A stretch of 64,000 nt of DNA. Source: Couchioplanes azureus (GTDB lineage Bacteria > Actinomycetota > Actinomycetes > Mycobacteriales > Micromonosporaceae). The translations under genes and the position numbers were made by a program. This document shows, in pieces, positions 1-10,900 of the stretch (within the stretch, counting starts at the first letter, position 1; the number at the start of each line of letters is the position of its first letter). The notes under the pieces are model-generated. The model saw only the letters and a list, made by a program, of their open reading frames with translations, searched no databases and was not told the DNA's origin. The stretch covers positions 1 through 64,000 of the forward strand of contig NZ_BMQY01000007.1 in the NCBI RefSeq assembly GCF_014648355.1, given 5' to 3'.

Positions 1-78
1 TACCGACGCCTCGAAACCACACCGTCAACCTCTTGACCGGTCATAGGAGCGTCCACGCTCGGGCAAATCGCCACGGCA

Positions 79-1107
79 TTGCGAGTCCCGGTGCAGGCGC
101 TCATCACGGTCGACGAGCAGGTTGTCCTCTCTCCCGGCACAGCGCACCCCGCACTGCCGGCGATCCGGCACGCGCTCAACCAGTGGCCGGCCCTTGGCCA
201 TGAACCACCCCCGCCGCTCGAACACATTGAGGCCCGGCTGACCATGGCATGGCGGGCCCGGCACGCCTCACCGGATCACCGCACCGTGATCGGTAGCCTG
301 CTGCCTGACCTGATCCGCGACACCCAGCTCGCCGCCCGCACCTACTCCGGCGACGACCGGCGTCGCGCTCAGGCTCAGCTGGCCGACGTCCTCGGCTTGG
401 CCCAGATGTTCCTGGCCTATCAACCCGCCGCTGACCTGCTCTGGCGCGTGGTCGACCGGGCGCTGTTGGTCGCTCAGGAATCTGGCGATCCGCTCGCGCT
501 GGCCCAGGCAAGTTGGTTCGCGATCGAAGCGCATCGCGACGCCGGTGACTGGGACACCGCCCAGAGCGTCAACCAGGACGTCCTGGCCGCCCTGGATCCT
601 CACTTGGCCGACGCCAGTGAGGACCTGCTCGCAATGTACGGGGCGCTGCACGCCGCCGCGGCGTTCACCGCTGCCCGCACCGGTCGAGCAGGGGTCGCAT
701 GGCGGTCCTGGGATGAGGCCGACCGGGTCGTGCGCCGCTTCCATGACGGCTACTACCAGCGCGCCACGAGCTTCTCCAAGCCTGTGATGATCGCGCACGC
801 GGTGACCCTGGAGGTCGAGCTTCACAAGGGCGACAACGCCGTCCGAATGGCGACGACCGCTCAGGCCGACGCCATCCCGTCGCGGCCCCGACGCGCGCGG
901 CACCTGATTGAGGTGGCTCGCGGACATCACCTCAACCGAGAGCACACTGAGGCTCTCGGTCTGCTCTCCCGCGCCTACGACGCCGCTCCGGAAACCATCC
1001 GCTACAACGCCTTCGCCCGCCACATGGTCTCCGACATCCTCGCCGGCCCCGCTGTCCTCCGTCGACGAGCCACCGACCTAGCAGTCAAGATCGGACTCGC
1101 CGGATAG
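79..1107 (+). CDS. XRE-type regulator, C-terminal helical part; HTH damaged or cut
   Basis: The 342 residues are all-helical, with repeated A/L/W-rich helical pairs, and resemble the long TPR-like C-terminal half of actinobacterial XRE-family regulators. The only in-frame start is a TTG at 79. The same frame is open from 37, and just upstream of the TTG it reads STLGQIATAL, which looks like the last helix of an HTH domain. That frame is closed by a TGA at 34-36, while the frame beginning at base 3 stays open across this stop. The DNA-binding part has therefore probably been lost, frameshifted or lies outside the window, and this may be a pseudogene. The regulator assignment is family resemblance and the target is unknown. 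The 318 bases after the gene contain no further gene. Confidence 0.55.
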   Translation: MRVPVQALITVDEQVVLSPGTAHPALPAIRHALNQWPALGHEPPPPLEHIEARLTMAWRARHASPDHRTVIGSLLPDLIRDTQLAARTYSGDDRRRAQAQLADVLGLAQMFLAYQPAADLLWRVVDRALLVAQESGDPLALAQASWFAIEAHRDAGDWDTAQSVNQDVLAALDPHLADASEDLLAMYGALHAAAAFTAARTGRAGVAWRSWDEADRVVRRFHDGYYQRATSFSKPVMIAHAVTLEVELHKGDNAVRMATTAQADAIPSRPRRARHLIEVARGHHLNREHTEALGLLSRAYDAAPETIRYNAFARHMVSDILAGPAVLRRRATDLAVKIGLAG

Positions 1108-1425
1108 CCACGCGGAAGCGTTCAGGCCGCCGATCGCGTAGAAATTGGCAGACCAACGGCCCCGCATCGTCGCGCAGACCGCCGCGCCCGTCGACCGGCT
1201 CAGCAGTAGTCGCTTAACTGTTCCTAACACGCTCGGTAGCTGGTCCAGCTAATTAGTCGGCGCTAGCAGATCAGGACGCAGGCAAGGCTGACGAGACGGG
1301 GATGTCACCACTCAGACGGCTTCAAGCAAGCCCATCGGGACTTGGGGCGCGCGATGAATTGGCCTTTGGTATCGATGCCTTTTGTGGCATCGAGGATGCT
1401 TGGCTGGTGAATAAACAAGTCGGCT
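1108..1425. other. Intergenic region between the regulator and the immunity gene
   Basis: No gene is supported here. A 7+7 bp inverted repeat with a single central base (TAGCTGGTCCAGCTA) lies at 1237-1251 and is shaped like an operator, since a one-base loop is too tight for a hairpin. Base composition drops from the usual high GC towards about 50% from roughly 1250 onward. That change marks the entry into the toxin-tip/immunity segment. Confidence 0.4.
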
Positions 1426-1908
1426 CTAGATGAGATCAGGTGCCACAGGCCCTTCGAGATCAAAAACAGGAACTTGACGCTCGTCTCCACGACGCCATAC
1501 CGAAAATAGCCACTCTCCGTAGGGATAGTCACTAATTATTTCAAAGATGCGGCCGCCGTGGGTACTCAAACGCAGATCAAGCCCAACGTCTCGAGGCAGC
1601 GTGCTTACTTGAACGATTTTATCTCCAATGAAATCATCAAGAACCGTCCTCGTCGGCTCAGCGCCGGTGCTCGATCCGCTGGCGCGAGCCTCTGCGACAT
1701 CCTGTGAAATCGACGGAGAGGTTGCAGTAAGGCTCGTTGCAGAAGCATGCCAGTTGGTGTTCACGCGTAGGCGCCAGTAGCTCCCGCCGAGGCAGACGCC
1801 ATCAAGATCCGCCTCGACGGCTGCGATCGTGAGCGGGAGAAACGCCCTGACGTCCTCTAACCATGCCACGCTATGGCTCCAAATCAATGTGCGTCCGAGA
1901 CCGGACAT
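1426..1908 (-). CDS. Putative immunity protein for the Rhs toxin
   Basis: This 160-residue protein (ATG at 1908; a GTG at 1926 would add six residues) has no signal peptide or membrane segment and matches no family I recognise. Its position is the main evidence. It lies directly downstream of the Rhs toxin on the same strand and its start overlaps the toxin's last codons, the usual place for the cognate immunity gene of a polymorphic toxin. Its DNA is about 50% GC, far below the window average and like that of the adjacent toxin tip, so toxin tip and immunity gene probably arrived together. It is tryptophan- and acid-containing like many immunity proteins. The function is inferred from context. 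Confidence 0.6.
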   Translation of the reverse strand: MSGLGRTLIWSHSVAWLEDVRAFLPLTIAAVEADLDGVCLGGSYWRLRVNTNWHASATSLTATSPSISQDVAEARASGSSTGAEPTRTVLDDFIGDKIVQVSTLPRDVGLDLRLSTHGGRIFEIISDYPYGEWLFSVWRRGDERQVPVFDLEGPVAPDLI

Positions 1909-4900
1909 ATAGCTTCGAATTTGCACCCTTCGGCGGCTGTATTGGCCTACCCGTGAATGGACTTACCGGCGCGTCGGCGCCATTAGTAAACGAGGCTCGA
2001 AGCCCGGCATTTCCGTTGGCTGAAGGCTGCATGATACGGATCCTGCTGCCGTCCGGCAGTTGGAAGCCCGTACCTGCCGAACGGGTAGAGAAGGTGCTGA
2101 ATCCCGCCTCTCCCGCGTCGACTGCCCCCTGCAATCCCGACTCTAGCCGCGAAGCACTTCTGGGTACTACGGTCCCGCTTGCGTCTGCCACGAACGTAGC
2201 CCCACCGCAGTTGTGTACGAGGACCGGCATGTTGCCAGCGAGTACATAGTACGTGTGGATGCCGTCGACGGTCATGTTGTAGGCCGTTGTGGTGTGTTGT
2301 GAGTCGGGGCGCAGTCCGTCAGTGGGGACGGTGCGGCCGTCGGCGGTGCGTACCAGGTCCCCGGCGTCGAGTTCGGCGGCGTCTTGCCACTGCTGGTCGG
2401 TAATGTTCCAGAACGGGTGATCCTCGGTGGTGGTCACAGCTTCGCCGTCGATGATCAGGTCGAGGACGGTGTCCTCGTGGATCCAGAGGGCGGTGACGGT
2501 CTTAGCGGATGTTTCGTTGGTCTCGGGTTCGGTGGCCAGCACTGTGTCGCCGACACGGACGTCCGCGATCGGTTTGCGGGTGCCGTCGGCCATGAGAACG
2601 CCGGTGTTGCCTGCGAAGCTGCGGAACGGCACCGGGCAGCTGTCGAGGCTTCGGCCGGCACCACTGACGGCCTTGGTGCCGCGGGCGGTACCGGAGACGC
2701 CTCTGGCCAGTTTGTAGCCCTTGTAGGCGAGTTGTGCTCCCTTGACGACGTCCATGCCGGGTACCGCCAGGGAGGCGACGTCGCCGGCGAAACGTCCGCC
2801 CTTGAACCAGGCGCTGTTCTTGAGTTTGCAGGTCGATCCGGGGCGGACCATTTCGATGAGCTTGGTGCTCAGGCCGAAGGTTAGGGAGTCGGCTACGCCG
2901 ACGTTGAATTCGTTGTAGGCCCGGGCGACGGTTTCGACGCCTGGCTTGACCATGTTCCATGCGCTGCTGAGCACGCCGCTGATGGACAAGAGGCCGGTCG
3001 GGTCGGTGTTCTGCAGGGGGTTGTTCTCGGCGTAGGCGTAGGGCAGAAGCGTCTGGTCGACGATGGGGTCGATGGACAGGAACTGGCCGGTGGCCGGGTC
3101 GTAGTCGCGGGCGCGTAGGTGGACGAGTCCGGTGTCGGGGTCGGTCCAGGCGCCGGTGTAGCCCATGGCGCTGTCGCTGGCGCCGCCGTGGGTGAGGCGT
3201 TTGCCGTAGGGGTCGTAGGTGTTCTGGCCGGTGGCGGCGCCGGTGTTGCTGGTGATGAGCCGGACGGAGCCGACGTTGTCGGTGTGCAGGTATTCGGTGG
3301 TGCCGTCGTCGTCGATCTGGGCGTAGGGGGTGAGGTCGGGGCCGTACAGGTAGCGATGGATACCGTCGTCGAGGATGACGGGCATGCCGCCGAGGTTCGC
3401 CCAAGTGAAGGCGGTGGTGACGCCGTCGTGGGTGCGGGTGCGGCGCAGGCCGCCTCCGTCGATGGTGTAGTCGGTGCGGGTGCCGTCGGCGGCGGTGACA
3501 CCGGTGAGGGCACCGGAGTCGTTGTGGCGGTACTGCGTCGTCTTGCCGCCGGCGGTGGTGACGGTACGGGCGCCGTTGTCGTCGTAGGAGTAGGTGGCGG
3601 TGGTAGTGCCCAGCCGGGTGGCGCTGGTGAGTTGCTGGCCGGTGTAGTGCAGGGCGGTGCCGTCGGCCAGGCCGGTCAGGTTGCCGGCCGGGCTGGTGGC
3701 GTAGCTGCCGGCGCTGTCCGCCCCGGTGACCGTGGTGAGCTGGCCGAGGGCGTTGAAGCCGTAGGAACCTGCGGCGTCGGTGGCCATCTGGCCGGCGTCG
3801 TCGTAGGTGTAGCTGTACGTGTCGAGGGTGGAGGTGCCCTTGGCGTGGGTGATGGACAGCGGCCGGCCGACGCGGTCGTAGGTGTAGCTGCTCGTCACCC
3901 CGTTCGGGGTGCGCTGGGCCATCATGTTGCCGTCGACGTTGTAGTCGAAGGCCGTGGTGCGGCCCGTCCAGTCGGTGGCGGACGTCATCTGGCCCTTGGC
4001 GTCGTAGCCGTAGGTGACCTTGTCGCCGCTGGGGTAGGTCAGGTCGGTGAGGCGTCCCGCGGTGTCGTAGCGGTAGCCGACGCTGTCGCCGACGCTGCGG
4101 GCGCTGCGGGCCAGGCGTCCGGCGTTGTCGTAGGTGTAGGTGGTGGTGCCGGTGTCGTCGGTCATCGAGGTGCGCTGACCGGCGTCGTCATAGCCGTAGA
4201 CGACGTCGGTGGTGCTGTCGGCGCTGTGCTCGATGCGGCGGATGTCGCCCGCCTCGTTGTAGGTGAAGGTGATGGTGTTGTCGTCCGGCTGGGTGATGGT
4301 GGCCGGCCGGCCGGCGTCGTCGTAGGTGTAGCGGGTGATCAGGCCGCCCGGCTGGGTACGCGTGATGCGCAGCCCGGCGTCGTTGTAGGCGTAGGTCGTG
4401 TCGTGTCCGTCGGGGTCGCTCACCGTCACCAGCTGGCCGTCATCGTCGTACTTGTGCTTGATGGTCGATGTGGTGTCGGCGCCGGTGACAGTGTCGAGTT
4501 GCCCGTCGGCGGTGTAGCTCTGCTTGGTAACCCGGCCCAGCGGGTCCTTGGTGGCGGTGAGTTGCCCCGCCGCGTCGTAGGTGTAGGTGGTGGTTTTCTC
4601 GTTGGCGTCGGTCGTGCTGGTGACCTGACCGGCGGCGTCGTAGGCGGTCTTGGTCGTGGCGCCCGAGGGCAGCTCCGTGCTGAGCAGCCGCCCGGCGGCG
4701 TCATAGGTGTACTTGGTGGTCTTCAGATTGGGGTCGGTGGCGCTGGTCCGCAGACCCAGCGCGTTGTACTTGAAGCTGGTCTTGCCGGCCGGACCGGAGA
4801 CCTCGTCGATCTGTCCACCAGCGGTGTACTTGGTCGTCGTGGTCCCCTCGCCGGGCGCGGTCACCGAGGTGACGCGACCGAGGGCGTCGTAGGTGGTGGT

Positions 4901-7900
4901 GGTCGTCCTGTGGTCGGGGCCGGTGACGCTGATCTGGTTGCCGTCGGCGTCGTAGGTGTAGTGGGTGGTCCGGTCTCCGGGTGCGGTGACCGTCAGGACC
5001 CGGCCGACCTCGTCGAAGGTGCTGGTGGTGGTGCGTTCGGTGGCGTCGGTGGTGGCGATCGGCTGTCCGGCGCTGTTGTAGGTGACCTTGGTGAGGGTTT
5101 CGTCGGGTGCTCGGGTCCAGGTGCGCAGTCCGGCCTCGTTGTAGCCGTACTTGGTCAGCGCACCGCCCGGGGATTCCTCGGTGGCCAGGGTGCCATCGGG
5201 GTTGTAGGTGAAGTGCCGCGTGTGCTCGCCGGCACTCTTGATGGACAGCAGGTCACCGACGGCGTTGTAGGTGTTGACGACGGTCCGCTCCAGCGGATCG
5301 GTGACGGACGTGACCTGGTTGAGCGCGTTGTAGGTCCACTTCGTGGTGCGGTTCAAGGCGTCGGTCTGGCTGACCTTGTTGCCCTGCGCGTCGAAGACCG
5401 ACGTGACGACCTTGCCGAGAGGGCCGGTGACCGAGGTCGTGTTGCCCGCCTTGTCGACCTCGTAGGACCAGGACTGCTCCATCGCGGTGCCGGCCGCGGC
5501 GGTCCTGCGGGTGAGGTAGCCGTCGGTGTACTCGTTGATCGTGACGGTGCCGTCCGGGTCGGTGATGGTGGTGCTGCGAGAGCCGGCGGTACCTACCGAG
5601 GCGTGGCTGTAAGCCATCTTGGTCACCTGGTCGAGCTGGTCCTTCTGGCTGACAACGCGGCCCGCATTGTCGTAGGTGTTGACCAGGTAACCGCCGCCGG
5701 GCTTGACGACGGACAGCATGCGGTTGCCGCTGTCGTAGCCGTAGCGGGTCACCGTGCCGTCGACCGCGACCACGCCGGTCAGCCGGCCGGCGGTGTCGTA
5801 GCCGTAGCGCACGCTGCGCCCTGCCGAGTCCCGCAGCGCCGTGATGTGGCTACCGGTCCAGGTGAAGGCGAGTTTGCGCCCTCCGGAGCCGCTCACCGTG
5901 GTGAGCCGGTTGTCGCTGTCGTAGCCATAAGTGAGGGCGTTGCCGTGGACGTCGCGCTTGGTGGTCAGCCGACCGGCGGCGTTGAAGGTCATGACCTCCT
6001 GCGCCCGGCGGGTGAACGTCCAGCTGCCATCGGTGTCACGCACGAGCGTGGCGAAGTCCCTCGGCCCGGCCTGATACTGCCCGTCCTGGGTGGCGGTGAA
6101 GGTGACAGCGGAGCCGTTCTCCTGCTTGACGGTCACCGTTTGTCCCGCGCCGGCGTTGTCGGAGAACTCCAGAGCGGCACCGTGATTGAGCGACCAGCCG
6201 GGACCGAGGGGACCGCCGGTCTCGCTCGCCGCACTGGAGTAGGTGCGGCTCACGTCGAGCGCCGGACCGCTACCGGGCAGCGCGACGTCGGTGATGGTGT
6301 CGAAGAACTCACCGGTCAACGTGTTCACCGGGTCGCAGCTGCACGCCTGCGTGACGTTCTGCGACGGATTCTGCCCACCCTGCACTTCTCGCTGTGTCAG
6401 CGGCGCCGGCGGCGGAGGCGGTGGGAGAGGCAGGGACACCGCATTGGACCATAGGGGCAGGTACGCGGCGGCGTACGTGTGACCTGGATCGAACCTTCCC
6501 CACCAGCTGCAGTAGGCGTGGTTGCACACCTTGGCGCCGAGTCCCGGCAGCTGGGTGGTGTCCTCGGTCAGGTCGTAGAGAACGATCCCGTCCCAGGGCC
6601 AGCCTTTGCGCCGGTTGGTCTCGGCGTAGAAGGTTCGCTGGTACTGGTCATACCGCAAGTTCAGCGTCATGGCGGAAAAATCCGCCCCACGCCCGCCCCA
6701 GAAGGCTTTCACACTGATCGGAGCGTTGACGCGATCATGCAGTACCGCGTCGATGAGGTGGCCGCTCCGGGCGTTGGGAACCGTGACCGCGCACTTGGAG
6801 CCGCTGCCACAGGAGATCAGAGTCTCGCCGGTGGTGGTGTCGACGATGTCGAGGAAGTAGGGCTCGGGGTTGAGGAACTCGTTGACGTAAGCGGAAAGGG
6901 TGACCTCCTCGACCGCGTCGGTGGACGGATACCTGATCTCCGTCCCGGTGACATAGAGGCTGTGGCCCAGAGACTCCGACATAAAGGGCATAGTCCACAC
7001 TGCGGCGTCCTCGATGACGCCGCCGTCTTCCCGATAGAGCTCCGCTTTGAGCTGGTGCGATCCGGTGGCTTTGTACGACAGATACTTCTCGCAGCCATTG
7101 GTGAAGGTGTCCGACCAGGTCATCGGGCAGGACCCGAGGACCTGATCGGCGGTCAGATCGGTGATGCGCAGACTGTAGCCGTCGCCGTATTTCCCATTGA
7201 CGTACACGAGGACGGAATCCATCGCGTAGTCACTGACGTAGGGAGCGACGATCGAGTCGATGGCCCAGCTGAAGGTCTGGTCTCCCTTGAGACCCGCGGC
7301 GTCGGTGGCGGTGACGGTGACCTCCGCCGAGGGTCCGTACCGGTAGCCTTCCGACTCCACCTTGGCCAGCGTTCCGGAGATCATGCCGGTCCTGGAGTCG
7401 ATGGCGAGGCCTTCCGGCAGACCCGTCGCCGACCAGGTGTAGGGCGCGGTGCCCGCCTTGGCGGTGGGCTGGACGCTGACCCGTTCGCCTTCCAGGTTCC
7501 GGACGTATCGGTCCTCGGTCACCGTGACCTCTACCGGATCGGTGACCGTCCAGGAGAACGCCGGGGCGCGAGCCGCGCGCCCCCAACGGTCGGTGACGTC
7601 GTAGACCTCGAGGACGATGTTGTCGGTACGTCCCTTGACCGTCGGAGTGCCACTGATCAGACCGGTGTCCGGGTTGAGGGACAGGCCCTCGGGCAGGGGG
7701 TTCGAGAAGTACTCGTCCCAGGACATCCATCCCATCGCGCCGTCGATGCCCGTCGCGGTCAGCTGCAGCGAGACCGGCTTGCCGACGAGACTGACCTGGT
7801 TGGGAACGGTGAACAGGATCGTCTTGGCGATACGCCAGTCGAATGCGCCGGTGGCCTTACTGCCTGCCGTATCGGTGACGGTGATGCGTACCGGGAAGTC

Positions 7901-10900
7901 GCCCACAGCGACCGGCGTCCCCAAGACGACACCCGTGGCGGCATCGATGTGCAGGCCCTTCGGTAGCCCGGTAGCCGACCATGTGCGCACCCCGCCACCG
8001 TTCTCGGGGCGGATGACGTCCGTCATCTTCTTTGACAGCGGCTTCCCGAGCGCGCTGTCGAGGATGACTCCGCCGTACACGACCAACGGCTGGACGGTCT
8101 CCCAGACGAAGGGCACGGTACGGACCTGGGCACCGGTGGCGTCGGTGACCGTCACCGTCGACACGAACGCCCCGGCGACGGTGGGCTTACCGCTGATGGT
8201 GCCGGTCTGGGCGTTGATGGTCAGGCCGAGCGGCAGGTCCTGCGCGGCCCACTGGTACGGCGTCGTGCCGCCGGCGGCGGCGATCGTGCGCGACACGTCG
8301 ATGCCGACAGCGCTCGCCGGGGAACCGGGATCCGCGAGACTCAGCCGTCCCTCAGGGGCATTGCCCCGGACCTCGAGCTCGTCGACCAAGGTCCAGGCGC
8401 TTCCACCGTCGACGTCGACCCTGACGTAACGGGCGTTGGTGTCCAGGGCGATGGCGCGGTAGACCTTGCGCTGGTTGCTGTCGGAGGTGGCGGGGCGTGC
8501 GACGATGGCCACCGTTGCGTAGGCCTGGCCGTCGGTGGAAACCGCGTAGGTCACCGTGGCGGGCAGCTGGGCATAGTCGGCCTTGGCCTGCAACCACCCG
8601 GTGCTGATCTCGTTGACGGGCTTCACGGCGCCGAGGTCGGCCGTGAACGAGTACCGGCCGGCGCCGTTGCGGCCCTGCCAGGCAGGGCCGTACGAGACCT
8701 GTCCGAGCACGCCGTCGGTCAGGGCGGCGGTGTTGGTGTCGGGGTGGGCGTCGTCCGCCGGAACAGAGGCGGTGTAGGCGCAACCGGCTCCGACCCCGCC
8801 GCAGCGGGCGTAGTTGACGGTGGTCACCGGAGCGGCGACCGTCGTAACCGTCACCGTGGCGCTGGGCGCGGATGCCACACCGGCGGCATTGATGGCCGTG
8901 ACCTCGTACCGGTACGTGGTGGCGTCGTCGAGGAGCCGGTCTGTGAAGCTGATGGAGCCGGCGGTCGTGGCGATCAAATCACCGTCGCGGTAGACGCCGT
9001 AGCTCTCCGCGCGCGGTACCGCGGACCAGCTCAGCTCGGCGGTCTGGGCCCCGACCGCGGTGGCGGTGACGTCAACGACGGGTGTCGGGGGAGCGAGGGC
9101 CGAGTCCACGGTGAAGGAGAAGTGGCTGGTCTCCCCCCAGCCCGCGACGGAGTGCGCGCGCACGTGCAGGTACCACGTGCCGTCGGGCTTACTCGTGGTG
9201 TAACTGGTTCCATCTGTGTCGACGGTGGTGTCGGGCTCCGTGGTGGGTGACTGGTCCACGACGACGCTGTAGCCGTCGACCATCCATTCCGACGACCACG
9301 TCGCCGTGAAGGTGGTCCCCGCATAAGGGATATCCGAGTCTGGGTGAGTGGGCGATGTGATGAGAGGGGCCGAGGGCAGGTCGAGCTTTCGGACCGACGA
9401 GCCCATTGTGAAGCTTCCCCTGCGTCCCTCGGCGTCGGTTGCAATCACCGTCGTGGTGTTGCTGCCTCCCGCGGTGGGCGTCCCGGTGATCTCACCGGTG
9501 CTGGCGTTGATACTGAGCCCGTCGGGCAGACCGGTCGCGGTCCAGACATAAGGGCCTGTTCCATTCGGGACTTCGAATGGCCACGCCACGGCGACGCCCA
9601 TGTCGGCCGACCATTCCCAGTCGACGGGATAGACCTGAAGGGGCTCTTCGCCGCTGGGGGATGTGACAGTCCAGTAGAGGTTGTTGTCGTTGAACTCGCC
9701 GGCAGAATCGGTAACGGACAGATGTACCCAGGCGTCGCCGACGGTGGTCGGGCGGCCAGTGATTTCGCCGGTGGTCGGGTTGATCGTCAGGCCGGGCGGC
9801 AGACCCGAGGCGGACCAAGTGTAGTCGCCGGTGCCGCCGATGATCGGGGGTTGAAAGGCCACTGATGCGCCCTGCACAGTGGTCTGGTCGTCGTCGGCGC
9901 CGATAAAGAGCCCGGTTTCGATTCGCCAGGTGAATCCGATGACGTCGCTCTCGCCAGTGGCGTCTTTCACGGAGACCCTGACGTAGGTGACGAGCGCGCT
10001 GCCGGAGGCCGTTCCGGTGATCTCGCCGCTGGTGGCGTTGATGGTCAGGCCGTCGGGAAGGCCGCTGGCGGTCCACGTGTAGGGTGCGGTGCCTCCGTGG
10101 GCGACGAGGGGCTGGTAGACATTGCTGCTGGTCACGCTGTACCGGGTCCCGGGATCGTCGATGGCGACCTCCGTCGAGCCCGTGAGGACCGTCCATGCCA
10201 TGGACACCTCGGCGGTGTTCCCCGCCGTGTCCGAGACGGTTACCGTCGTGGAGGCCGTTCCCGCGGTGGTCGCAATGCCGGTGATGGCCCCGGTGGCGGC
10301 GTCGATGCTCAGACCGGTGGGCAGGCCGGTGGCGGTCCAGGTGAGCGGTGCGTGGCCGCCGCGGGCCGACAGGTTCAGCGATACCGCGGCCCCTGCCGTG
10401 ACCTCTTGCGCGCCGGGGTCGGTCACGGTCAGTGGCTCGGCGACGTTCCAGGAGATGAAGACCTTGCTGGTACGGCCGCCCGCGTCGGTCGCGGTGATGG
10501 TGACGGTGGTGGCCGTCGCGGAGGTCGGCACGCCGGAGATGACCCCGGTGGTGGGGTTCATGGTGAGTCCGGCGGGCAGGCCGCTAGCGGTCCAGGTGTA
10601 GGGGGCGGTGCCGCCGCCGGCGGCGACGGTCAGCGTCACCTCGGCGCCGGTCGTGCCGGTCTGCGGTCCCGGGTCGATGACGGCCAGGGCGGCCGCGACG
10701 TGCCACGCGACGGATTTCGCGGTGGTGTGGCCCTCGGCGTCGGTCAGGGTGAGAGTGGCGGTGGCATCGCCGGCGGTCGCCGGGGTGCCGGTGATGGCGC
10801 CGGTGCTCTGTTGGATGGTGAGGCCGGCGGGCAGGCTGGTGGCGGTCCAGGTGTAGGGGGCGGTGCCGCCGGACGCGGTCGCGGTGACGTTGATGTCGAC

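Noticed and set aside
1305..1532. 75-codon minus-strand frame after the immunity gene
   Set aside because: It overlaps the end of the immunity gene in another frame, has no clear ribosome-binding site and resembles nothing. It could be a second small gene but I cannot support it.
3119..6454. Very long plus-strand open frame opposite the Rhs YD-repeat region
   Set aside because: Its translation is low-complexity G/V/A/D-rich and mirrors the codon positions of the minus-strand YD repeats. It is a shadow of the Rhs gene.
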